NCBI GenBank assembly: GCA_023424865.1
Contig: JAFADM010000615.1
Span: 1 to 7,042, forward strand
DNA from: Bacillota bacterium
Lineage (GTDB): Bacteria; Bacillota_A; Clostridia; DSM-8532
DNA: 7,042 bases
Reading direction: 5' to 3'
Below the pieces are notes generated by a model. That model was given only the letters and a program-made list of their open reading frames with translations. It ran no database searches and was not told the origin of the DNA. Shown one piece after another: positions 1-5,393 of this stretch (its first letter is position 1; each line of letters opens with the position of its first letter). Made by a program: the position numbers and the translations under genes.

Positions 1-78
1 CTTACCGGAACAGCCGGTAAGCATGGCAAGAGCAAGGGCCCCTGCGAGAATTCTGGTCATGCTGTTTTTTCTTTTCAT
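1..78 (-). CDS. Lipoprotein N-terminus, probable ABC-transporter substrate-binding protein (partial)
   Basis: Only the first 26 codons are present; the gene runs off the left edge. The visible peptide is a classic lipoprotein signal: a basic start (MKRKNSMTR), a hydrophobic stretch of Ala and Leu, and the lipobox LTGC with the lipidated Cys at residue 23, followed by SGK. The protein would therefore be exported and anchored to the outer face of the membrane. An AGGAG about 9 bases before the ATG fixes the start; the Met at residue 7 has no ribosome binding site. It lies directly after a membrane-anchored AraC regulator. In Firmicutes that arrangement normally precedes a sugar-type (CUT1) ABC transporter whose first gene is the binding lipoprotein. 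The lipoprotein call is seen directly. The substrate-binding function is inferred from context, and the substrate is unknown. Confidence 0.72.
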   Translation of the reverse strand, partial: MKRKNSMTRILAGALALAMLTGCSGK

Positions 79-172
79 TTTTTACTTCTCCTCTCTCAAT
101 CATTGCAAACACAGTCATCGTTCCGTTTGGCCGGCTCCTGCCTGACGCCTCGGAAACGTCCGCTGCAAATAA

Positions 173-201
173 ATTATCCCGGCTGAGCCGCTTTGCCGCA
201 A
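173..201 (-). promoter_or_regulatory. Candidate promoter for the lipoprotein gene
   Basis: On the minus strand there is a -10-like GATAAT (173-178) and, 17 bases upstream, a weak -35-like TTGCGG (196-201). Transcription would start near 166, giving a leader of about 88 bases. Only the -10 is good (5 of 6), as might be expected of an activator-dependent promoter. The sequence GGGATAAT is shared with the likely promoter of the adjacent regulator. This is a weak call. Confidence 0.3.
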
Positions 202-320
202 CGAACGCTTCCTTCGAAATCATACATTTGGCTTGGTTTTTTTCGTACATTTTCATCGCATAGGAAACAAAATCATCTTGAATTTACATTTATTTTACTT
301 TTTTGGGTTTTTCGCATGAA

Positions 321-347
321 TAAAAAGCCTATCCGTTTCGGATAGGC
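321..347 (-). terminator. Intrinsic terminator of the AraC-family regulator gene
   Basis: A perfect 9-base-pair stem (327-335 with 339-347, GCCTATCCG against CGGATAGGC) closes a 3-base loop. On the minus strand it is followed at once by TTTTTA. It begins 15 bases after the regulator stop codon. It separates the regulator transcript from the lipoprotein gene, so that gene needs its own promoter. Confidence 0.92.
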
Positions 348-361
348 GAAACGAAATGCTC

Positions 362-2641
362 TTATTCAACTTTACCGTTATTCTGCTTGTATGACCTTGG
401 AGCAATACCCTCCACCCGCTTGAAGGCACGGCGGAAAGTCGTGCTGTTGTTATATCCCACCATTTGGGCTATGTACTCAATATCGAAGTTGCCTGTTTCA
501 ATGAGAGCCTTTGCCTTATCCAGCCGGAGGGTTTCCAGGCAGGCACTGAAGGAGCTGTTCATAACCTCCTTAAAGACCTGGGAAAAGTAGGATTCCGACA
601 GATTGAAATACTGGGCCATAAGCGCCACACCCAGCATGGGATTTGTGTAATTTTCAGCAAGATAGGCTTCTATTTCCTGTTTCAGGAAAATCTGACGAAA
701 GGATCGGTTTTCCTCCTCCCTTGAGCCTATCTCAAGAAAGACCTGCTCCAGCCGTATAAGTATATCCGACAGCTCAGTGAGTTTTGCCGTCCGATCCAGA
801 GTATCCTCCGCCATATCAGCCGCATAAGTGACGTCCTGTGAGATTTTGAGGAGGCTTGCCTCTAAATTTGCGCAGAGAATCCCGCCCATTCGCTTGGATA
901 GCTGGCGTTTTATCAGGTTCTCTTCCTTAATTTCCTCAAAGGCGCTTTGTATTTCCTTAATATTACGGTGCTTTGCAGCATTGACCAGTTTTTTCTCCAG
1001 CTCCACGGGATAATGGAAGGAATTTTTGTTGCGCGGGATAGCCATGTATTCCATTACCGGTTCACCAGGGCTTTCCCCATCCATCATAAGGCAGTAGCAA
1101 GCCTGCCCGTGAGAAAAATAGATACTGGAGGAATCATCGTACATCCTGCCCACGCCAGCCCTTCCATCTGCTTGAAGCTCTTTTTTCAGAAGAGTCAGGC
1201 TGTTTGTTGCATACTGATGCGCCTTAAGAATATTTTCCTCCGTATCCTCCGATTCAAAGCCCAAAACAGCCAATACTATTTCGCTGTCAAGGATATGATA
1301 AAGCACCCTGCCCTGGAAATCGGAGTAACTCTTCTTTTCCAAAAGCCCTTGCACGCTGTTGGCCTGGCCGCAGGCAGAAAACGCCACAACACAATATTGC
1401 TTCGCACGAAGCTCTACTCCTGCCAGCTCTGCCGTTTCAAAAACCTCTGCCTCGCTTAAGAAGCCCCCTTGAAAGAGCTTGTCCAGGAAGAGCCTTCGCT
1501 CCAGGCTCCTTTTCTCCTCTATGGCCTCATACATGGATTTCCTGGCATCAATCATGGTGGCAAGACTTTTTTCCAAATATTCGTACTGGCTTATTTCGGT
1601 TTTGTTATCACTGTCCCCTGAGAAGAAAAAGCGTACGTTTCTGACAAAATTATTTATGGGTGTTGCATTGCTGCGGGCAAAGGAAAGCCCCAGCAATACC
1701 TCCAGAAGCAAGGTGAGGAGAAAAAGCGTAACTGCCATACGCTGTATGTCGTTTGCTTTTGCCATCACGACGCTTTCCGGCAGTCTGGAAGCGAAGTAGA
1801 GCTTATACAGGTCTGATTTTGTATAAACCACAATATCCGTACTGTTATCCTTATCAAGATAATAATAGCCCTCGGGCTGGGTCATCTGATCAATTTTCAG
1901 GGCGGTGTCTGCGAACTGTCCTGATTTAATAAGGGCCTGCCCCTTTTCATCTACTATGAAAAACGCGCCGATGCTGTCGATATTGGCAGAGGACACGCTC
2001 TTTAATATGGAGTCGTCGGAAAGTAAAAAGTAGATTAAGCCCCCATTGCCCTGGCCTACTCCTTTGGATATGGGATAGATGTATGTGATGGCATTCATCT
2101 GCCCGGAGGAGGTCTTTATGGAACTCGAGGGAAGCAAGGTGCGCTGAGTGACGTTAAAGGTCTCATTGTACCATTGCTCATAGTCCATTCCCTGGTAATT
2201 AAGCGCTGTTCGAAAGTAAAAGGGCAGGCCGGTAGACATGGAACTTCCATAAAAGATCAACTCGTTTTCTTTAAACATAAGATGAAAGCCGGTATTGTTA
2301 TCCGTGGCAATGGAAAGCTTACCTGAGAGCTGACTGCTGAACCTTGACACTGCGTAAACCGCCGTGGACCCCGGCTCCAGCTTTTTCAGAGACATAATGG
2401 CGTTTACATCCTTGTCGGAGACCAGCTGCATGGAGGCCTTGTCCATGAGACTGATACGCTCGTTCAGATTAGCCCGGGCCTGCCTTAAAACAACAAGACT
2501 TTCATCCACACTGCTCTGCTGTGCAAGCGTCAAAGCCTGACGGTACATCAGCCCAATCATGACGCATGGAAGGATCAAAATAATGATATAGGAAATGATT
2601 AGATTCGTAAAAACCTTCTTTACCTTGTAGCGGGCTTTCAT
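362..2641 (-). CDS. Membrane-anchored AraC-family sensor-regulator
   Basis: A 759-residue one-component regulator that would sense something outside the cell and bind DNA inside it. After a basic N-terminus comes a membrane segment (about 13-34), an extracytoplasmic sensor region (about 35-300) and a second membrane segment (about 302-322). A charged helical linker follows (about 350-385), then a middle domain (about 400-520) of the kind common in these regulators. The C-terminal AraC DNA-binding domain (about 652-756) has two helix-turn-helix units: the first around LGVALMAQYFNLSESYFSQVF, and the second around DIEYIAQMVGYNNSTTFRRAF with the usual GxxPxxY-like end (GIAPRSYK). No receiver domain or phospho-acceptor aspartate motif is seen, so it is not a YesN-type response regulator. 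The start is supported by GGGGAG 7 bases upstream. By analogy with family members beside ABC transporters, it likely controls the downstream lipoprotein operon; the ligand is unknown. Confidence 0.92.
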   Translation of the reverse strand: MKARYKVKKVFTNLIISYIIILILPCVMIGLMYRQALTLAQQSSVDESLVVLRQARANLNERISLMDKASMQLVSDKDVNAIMSLKKLEPGSTAVYAVSRFSSQLSGKLSIATDNNTGFHLMFKENELIFYGSSMSTGLPFYFRTALNYQGMDYEQWYNETFNVTQRTLLPSSSIKTSSGQMNAITYIYPISKGVGQGNGGLIYFLLSDDSILKSVSSANIDSIGAFFIVDEKGQALIKSGQFADTALKIDQMTQPEGYYYLDKDNSTDIVVYTKSDLYKLYFASRLPESVVMAKANDIQRMAVTLFLLTLLLEVLLGLSFARSNATPINNFVRNVRFFFSGDSDNKTEISQYEYLEKSLATMIDARKSMYEAIEEKRSLERRLFLDKLFQGGFLSEAEVFETAELAGVELRAKQYCVVAFSACGQANSVQGLLEKKSYSDFQGRVLYHILDSEIVLAVLGFESEDTEENILKAHQYATNSLTLLKKELQADGRAGVGRMYDDSSSIYFSHGQACYCLMMDGESPGEPVMEYMAIPRNKNSFHYPVELEKKLVNAAKHRNIKEIQSAFEEIKEENLIKRQLSKRMGGILCANLEASLLKISQDVTYAADMAEDTLDRTAKLTELSDILIRLEQVFLEIGSREEENRSFRQIFLKQEIEAYLAENYTNPMLGVALMAQYFNLSESYFSQVFKEVMNSSFSACLETLRLDKAKALIETGNFDIEYIAQMVGYNNSTTFRRAFKRVEGIAPRSYKQNNGKVE

Positions 2642-2667
2642 TCGTATACTCCCCGTGTCACAGTTAC

Positions 2668-2709
2668 GTTAAATTCAACGTATTATCCCCGGCATTTAGG
2701 TTAAATTCA
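2668..2709. repeat. 10-base direct repeat in the regulator promoter, possible operator pair
   Basis: GTTAAATTCA occurs identically at 2668-2677 and 2700-2709, 32 bases apart, which is about three helical turns. AraC-family proteins bind direct repeats through their two helix-turn-helix units or as dimers. One copy overlaps the predicted -35 and the other the predicted start point, which would fit repression by the regulator itself. The repeat is observed; the binding role is inferred. Confidence 0.5.
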
Positions 2710-2710
2710 G
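2682..2710 (-). promoter_or_regulatory. Candidate promoter of the AraC-family regulator
   Basis: On the minus strand a -10 GATAAT (2682-2687, 5 of 6) lies 17 bases from a weak -35 CTGAAT (2705-2710, 3 of 6). The predicted start is near 2675, giving a leader of about 34 bases that holds the GGGGAG ribosome binding site. One copy of a 10-base direct repeat overlaps the -35 and the other covers the predicted start. Confidence 0.45.
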
Positions 2711-2803
2711 CTGCGTCCTGCCATGGAATATGCCAACTGTCCCTATTCTATCCGGCTGCTTCAGCATAGGTTCCGAATGGTATTTAAACTTCTAATCTAT
2801 TTT

Positions 2804-2843
2804 ATAATAAAAAGCGGCCTTTCTCAACTGTGAAAGTACCGCT
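2804..2843 (-). terminator. Intrinsic terminator downstream of the pilin gene
   Basis: On the minus strand an outer stem AGCGG/CCGCT (2813-2817 with 2839-2843) and an inner CTTTC/GAAAG stem form an interrupted hairpin. It is followed by TTTTTATTAT. It lies about 55 bases after the pilin stop codon and before the regulator promoter, so it closes the pilin transcript. Confidence 0.82.
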
Positions 2844-2860
2844 CCTTAATTTGGAATTGA

Positions 2861-2895
2861 AATGGGAGGGACGAGGGTGCTTGACCCCGCCCATT
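2861..2895 (-). repeat. GC-rich imperfect palindrome just after the pilin stop codon
   Basis: AATGGG (2861-2866) pairs with CCCATT (2890-2895). Inside it, CG-GGGT (2872-2878, one bulged A) pairs with ACCCCG (2884-2889) around a 5-base loop. It starts within 2 bases of the pilin stop codon and has no U-tract, so it is not itself a terminator. It could protect the short mRNA from 3' exonucleases, or be a relic of a small dispersed palindromic element. The structure is seen; the role is inferred. Confidence 0.55.
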
Positions 2896-2896
2896 C

Positions 2897-3097
2897 TCAG
2901 GGTGTTGTTCCCATTTGATTAGGATCAAAATTGGATCCGGTATTTTGGAATATACCGTCCATTAAGGCATTAGCATAGCCTAAGAGCTGATTGCGGAAGA
3001 TGATGGCCAGACCCACCACAATGGCAAGGATAATGACCACCTCCACTGTATTGATTCCTTCCTGCCCCTTAAGTAATGCTTTAAGCTTATCTTTCAT
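2897..3097 (-). CDS. Flp1-type class IVb pilin precursor
   Basis: A 66-residue small membrane-anchored protein. It has a short basic leader (MKDKLKALLKGQEG) and a prepilin-peptidase-like junction, Gly14 followed by INTVE, which puts Glu at +5 of the mature protein as in type IV pilins. A hydrophobic helix follows (VVIILAIVVGLAIIF), then a short polar tail (FRNQLLGYANALMDGIFQNTG). This is the architecture and size of Flp/Tad pilins, which polymerise into thin adhesive or secretion-linked fibres. The start is set at 3097 because GGAGG sits 5 bases before it; an upstream in-frame ATG at 3109 overlaps that ribosome binding site and is rejected. It appears monocistronic, with its own strong promoter and terminator, and no CpaF ATPase, TadB/TadC or prepilin-peptidase gene lies in the window. 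Those functions would have to come from elsewhere on the chromosome. Confidence 0.85.
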   Translation of the reverse strand: MKDKLKALLKGQEGINTVEVVIILAIVVGLAIIFRNQLLGYANALMDGIFQNTGSNFDPNQMGTTP

Positions 3098-3101
3098 ATC
3101 A

Positions 3102-3107
3102 ACCTCC
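3102..3107 (-). promoter_or_regulatory. Ribosome binding site that fixes the pilin start
   Basis: The minus strand reads GGAGGT with 4 bases (TGAT) to the ATG at 3097 (5 from the GGAGG core). Because the longer reading frame would begin inside this site, translation must start at 3097. Confidence 0.88.
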
Positions 3108-3110
3108 ACA

Positions 3111-3130
3111 ATACGTAATTAATTACATAT
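3111..3130. repeat. 20-base AT-rich palindrome in the pilin leader, possible operator
   Basis: The core GTAATTAATTAC (3115-3126) is a perfect 12-base palindrome. Extended to 20 bases it has a single mismatched pair. It lies between the predicted transcription start (about 3134) and the ribosome binding site, a typical place for a repressor operator; as RNA it could also form a weak hairpin. The regulator is unknown. Confidence 0.55.
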
Positions 3131-3140
3131 TTATACATTA

Positions 3141-3169
3141 ATTTTATATATTACTTTCGGAGGTGTCAA
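3141..3169 (-). promoter_or_regulatory. Strong sigma-A promoter of the pilin gene
   Basis: On the minus strand a perfect -35 TTGACA (3164-3169) is followed by a 17-base spacer and a -10 TAAAAT (3141-3146, 5 of 6). Transcription would start near 3134, about 37 bases before the pilin ATG. It lies 62 bases after the recX stop codon, so the pilin has its own transcription start. Confidence 0.85.
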
Positions 3170-3230
3170 TGCTATTTTGTATTATTTTTTATGTTTTCCA
3201 TATTTTGTGAAACTCTGGATTTCTATTTCT

Positions 3231-3851
3231 TTATACTTCGCCTCTGCCAAGCTCCTCGCTGACCCTCCTGGCCATAGAATAGGAAAAGCCCTGGCGTTGA
3301 AGAAAAGCCACCAGCTTTTGCTTTTTCTCCAACGGTTCTCCCTTAAGAACTGAGAACTTTTTTTGCCCTGCTGCCATAGCCCGTTCCTCTTCTCTGTCGG
3401 TTTGGGGCAAAAGCACTTCCTCGGCCAGCTCACCTTTAATACCCCTTTTTTCAAGCTCATAACGAAGCAGCTTTATGGATGAGGCTTTGTTCCTCAGCTT
3501 TTCTTCAACGAACTTACGGGCGAACCGGGCATCATCCACATAGCCGGCCTCTTTTAAATAGGCCAGGGCTTTTACTGAGACACCCTCGTCATAGCCCCAG
3601 GACTTTAGCTTATCAAGAACCTGAAGACAGCTTTTTTCACTTAGAGCCACATAGCGAAGAGCTCTTTCCCTGGCTCTTTCATAGAGCACCTTGCGTCCAA
3701 GCTCCTCCAATTCGATTTGAGACATCTCATCTCTGGCGTAAACGGTATATTTTAAATAGTCTCTTGCGGGCATGGATAAAAACCATTGACCATCCAGATA
3801 TAATTCTACCGTATTACCGTCCTGAGATTTTACATTAGACAATACTCCCAT
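3231..3851 (-). CDS. recX: RecX, regulator of RecA
   Basis: A 206-residue all-helical cytoplasmic protein that binds RecA filaments and modulates (usually inhibits) recombinase and coprotease activity. It contains the characteristic RecX segment GYVDDARFARKFVEEK (about residues 103-118), then the helical repeats SIKLLRYELEKRGIKG and KLVAFLQRQGFSYSMARRV. The N-terminal lead-in (VELYLDGQWFLSM) is the strand-rich extension common in Firmicutes RecX. The length is typical for the longer Gram-positive forms. The start is supported by AGGAG 6 bases before the ATG. It follows recA by 214 bases on the same strand, the usual partner arrangement, but a recA terminator lies between them. Expression therefore depends on read-through or on a promoter of its own that I cannot clearly identify. 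Confidence 0.95.
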   Translation of the reverse strand: MGVLSNVKSQDGNTVELYLDGQWFLSMPARDYLKYTVYARDEMSQIELEELGRKVLYERARERALRYVALSEKSCLQVLDKLKSWGYDEGVSVKALAYLKEAGYVDDARFARKFVEEKLRNKASSIKLLRYELEKRGIKGELAEEVLLPQTDREEERAMAAGQKKFSVLKGEPLEKKQKLVAFLQRQGFSYSMARRVSEELGRGEV

Positions 3852-3924
3852 TGCTCTCTCCTGGAAGGCGAACCCTAGCCTGACGTTTGCACATTATGCA
3901 TACACTATATATTTTCTCCGCTTT

Positions 3925-3941
3925 GGAACCGATTAAGTTCC
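3925..3941. repeat. Small inverted repeat upstream of recX
   Basis: GGAAC (3925-3929) and GTTCC (3937-3941) form a 5-base-pair stem around a 7-base loop. The half sites resemble those of LexA, but the 7-base gap does not fit the Firmicutes LexA spacing of four. It may be a minor hairpin in the recA-recX leader. Confidence 0.3.
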
Positions 3942-3976
3942 TACTGCGTTATAGCTGCCGGATGCTGTTAAGATGT

Positions 3977-4016
3977 AAAGAAAAGACCGGTGCTCCTTCA
4001 AGCCTCCGGTCCTTTT
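3977..4016 (-). terminator. Intrinsic terminator of recA
   Basis: GACCGG (3985-3990) pairs perfectly with CCGGTC (4006-4011), and flanking A and T runs lengthen the stem with one bulged G. On the minus strand it is followed by TTTTCTTT. It lies about 50 bases after the recA stop codon. Partial read-through would place recX at a lower level under the same SOS promoter. Confidence 0.82.
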
Positions 4017-4065
4017 ACAGTACTGCTATCGCATTAATAAGACCAAGGAATGCCCTGATTTATTT

Positions 4066-5109
4066 TCAGGTTTCATCATCGGCAACATGAGCCTCAATAC
4101 TTCCCAAAAAGGCTTTTTCATATTCCGCCTTGATTTTGGCTTCAATTTCTTTGGCCATTTCCGGATTTTCTTTAAGGTATTTTTTAACGTTTTCACGGCC
4201 CTGACCAATTCTCTGAGTGTTGTAAGAGAACCAGGCCCCGCTTTTTTTCACAATATCCAAAGAGGTTCCGATATCCAGGATACAGCCTTCTCTTGAAATG
4301 CCTTCACCGTAGATGATATCAAATTCAGCCTCTTTAAAGGGCGGAGCCACCTTATTCTTAACCACCTTCACCTTGGTGCGGTTTCCTATGGCTGTTGTAC
4401 CTTCCTTAAGGGTTTCTACCCTTCTTACGTCCAATCTTACGGAAGCGTAGAATTTAAGTGCGCGACCGCCGGGAGTGACCTCGGGATTACCGAACATAAC
4501 GCCAACTTTTTCCCGGAGCTGGTTAATAAATATGGCAACGGTTTTGGATTTGCTTATGACACCGGAAAGCTTACGCATAGCCTGGGACATAAGCCTTGCC
4601 TGAAGACCCACAAACTGATCTCCCATTTCACCGTCAATTTCTGCTTTAGGTACCAGAGCTGCCACCGAGTCAATAACGATAATATCGATAGCTCCGCTTC
4701 GTACCAGAGCCTCGGCAATTTCCAGAGCCTGCTCTCCCGTATCCGGCTGGGATACGATAAGATTATCAATATCCACGCCCAAATTCTTTGCATAAACCGG
4801 ATCCAAAGCATGTTCCGCATCAATAAAGGCAGCTTCTCCCCCAGCCTTTTGAGCTTCCGCTACGGCGTGAAGAGCAACGGTGGTTTTACCTGAAGATTCA
4901 GGGCCAAATACTTCGATAATTCTTCCTCTGGGAAGACCTCCTGCTCCAAGGGCAATATCCAGGGCCAAAGCACCTGTGGGAATGGCGTCGGTGGTGACAT
5001 GGGAAACCTCACCCAGCTTCATAACCGCACCTTTTCCAAATTGCTTTTCAATTTGCCCCATTACCAGTTCCAGGGCTTTTTTTCTTTCTTCAATCTTTTT
5101 ATCATCCAT
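4066..5109 (-). CDS. recA: RecA recombinase
   Basis: The 347-residue DNA recombinase that forms ATP-dependent filaments on single-stranded DNA, drives strand exchange, and stimulates self-cleavage of LexA to start the SOS response. All hallmarks are intact: the N-terminal polymerisation motif ([20 protein letters not shown]), Walker A GPESSGKT (69-76, Lys75), the [10 protein letters not shown] segment with catalytic Glu99, Walker B IIVID ending at Asp147, loop L1 (EIDGEMGDQ) and loop L2 ([21 protein letters not shown], about 195-215), then the C-terminal domain with an acidic tail (ADDE). The length is standard and no intein is present. The strongest Shine-Dalgarno (AAAGGAGGG) lies an unusual 16 bases before the ATG. 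The promoter upstream carries a LexA box. recX follows on the same strand. Confidence 0.99.
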   Translation of the reverse strand: MDDKKIEERKKALELVMGQIEKQFGKGAVMKLGEVSHVTTDAIPTGALALDIALGAGGLPRGRIIEVFGPESSGKTTVALHAVAEAQKAGGEAAFIDAEHALDPVYAKNLGVDIDNLIVSQPDTGEQALEIAEALVRSGAIDIIVIDSVAALVPKAEIDGEMGDQFVGLQARLMSQAMRKLSGVISKSKTVAIFINQLREKVGVMFGNPEVTPGGRALKFYASVRLDVRRVETLKEGTTAIGNRTKVKVVKNKVAPPFKEAEFDIIYGEGISREGCILDIGTSLDIVKKSGAWFSYNTQRIGQGRENVKKYLKENPEMAKEIEAKIKAEYEKAFLGSIEAHVADDET

Positions 5110-5125
5110 AGCTTGCCTAGCGGCG

Positions 5126-5134
5126 CCCTCCTTT
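5126..5134 (-). promoter_or_regulatory. Unusually distant Shine-Dalgarno of recA
   Basis: The minus strand reads AAAGGAGGG, a near-perfect Shine-Dalgarno, but 16 bases separate it from the ATG at 5109 instead of the usual 5-9. The spacer contains a weaker AGG (5116-5118) 6 bases from the ATG and can form only a small GCC/GGC hairpin. No alternative in-frame start codon lies in the spacer, and the protein N-terminus is conserved, so the annotated start stands. Confidence 0.6.
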
Positions 5135-5136
5135 GC

Positions 5137-5150
5137 CGAACATCTGTTCT
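5137..5150. promoter_or_regulatory. LexA (DinR) operator of recA
   Basis: The minus strand reads AGAACAGATGTTCG, matching 12 of 14 positions of the Gram-positive LexA consensus CGAACRNRYGTTYC, with both GAAC and GTTC half sites intact around a 4-base centre. It covers the predicted recA transcription start (about 5145), so bound LexA would block transcription until DNA damage. Confidence 0.9.
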
Positions 5151-5151
5151 C

Positions 5152-5180
5152 ATTATACGTCAGTCAATGGGTTAAGTCAA
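5152..5180 (-). promoter_or_regulatory. Sigma-A promoter of recA
   Basis: On the minus strand a -35 TTGACT (5175-5180, 5 of 6) and a perfect -10 TATAAT (5152-5157) are separated by the optimal 17 bases. The predicted start near 5145 lies inside the LexA box, giving a strong but SOS-repressed promoter. Confidence 0.93.
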
Positions 5181-5249
5181 GTCTTTCATATGTCTATTTT
5201 TTACAATTGTTCTATGTTCTTCTTTACAAACGAATACTTGTGTATAATC

Positions 5250-5323
5250 ACTTATTAATAACGGCAATCCCTCATTTATAACGTAATCGCTCATTAATGA
5301 CGGCAATTGCTTTTTAATACGAA
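5250..5323. repeat. Array of four imperfect 20-base tandem repeats
   Basis: Related 10-base cores lie at 5252-5261 (TTATTAATAA), 5272-5281 (TCATTTATAA), 5291-5300 (TCATTAATGA) and 5311-5320 (TTTTTAATAC), at steps of 20, 19 and 20 bases. The first and third are perfect palindromes. The linkers are also alike: ACGGCAAT follows cores one and three, and AACGTAAT spans the end of core two. The array lies about 70-145 bases upstream of the recA -35 and just beyond the 3' end of murJ. The two-helical-turn period would put all sites on one face of the DNA. A binding array is inferred; no protein is known for it. Confidence 0.6.
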
Positions 5324-5351
5324 AGTCAACGTCCTTTGAAGCTTTCCCGGC

Positions 5352-5386
5352 AAAATCCCTCAAAGGCCCCAAAAGGCCCTCTAGAG
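5352..5386 (-). terminator. Weak candidate terminator after murJ
   Basis: On the minus strand GGCC pairs with GGCC (5365-5368 with 5375-5378) around a short T-rich loop, with an outer CTC/GAG, and a short TTTT follows. It lies just after the murJ stop codon. The stem is interrupted and the T run is short, so the call is tentative. Confidence 0.3.
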
Positions 5387-5393
5387 CGCTTCC

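Noticed and set aside
2..256. 84-codon open frame on the minus strand overlapping the lipoprotein start
   Set aside because: It has no ribosome binding site, its composition is unlike a protein family I know, and it runs out of frame through the well-supported lipoprotein start and its Shine-Dalgarno.
387..1799. Several plus-strand open frames across the AraC-family gene
   Set aside because: They lie antisense to a clear 759-residue protein, show no motifs and have no ribosome binding sites.
3182..3460. 92-codon open frame on the minus strand overlapping recX
   Set aside because: It is an out-of-frame shadow of recX with biased Trp/Arg/Lys content and no initiation signal.
3925..3941. Possible LexA box before recX (GAAC and GTTC half sites)
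   Set aside because: The half sites are 7 bases apart; Firmicutes LexA needs 4.
5201..5219. Second LexA-like site upstream of recA (GAAC AATT GTAA plus another GAAC)
   Set aside because: Only one half site is intact, and the direct GAAC copies lack the required symmetry.
5250..5323. CRISPR array
   Set aside because: The units are 20 bases with diverged cores and no unique spacers of 30 or more bases, and no cas genes are present.
5172..5372. 66-codon open frame (TTG start) on the minus strand between murJ and recA, with a 13-residue repeat
   Set aside because: The apparent protein repeat (LPSLMSDYVINEG then LPLLISDYTQVFV) is a by-product of the 20-base DNA repeats. The frame ends inside the recA promoter and its start lacks a good ribosome binding site.
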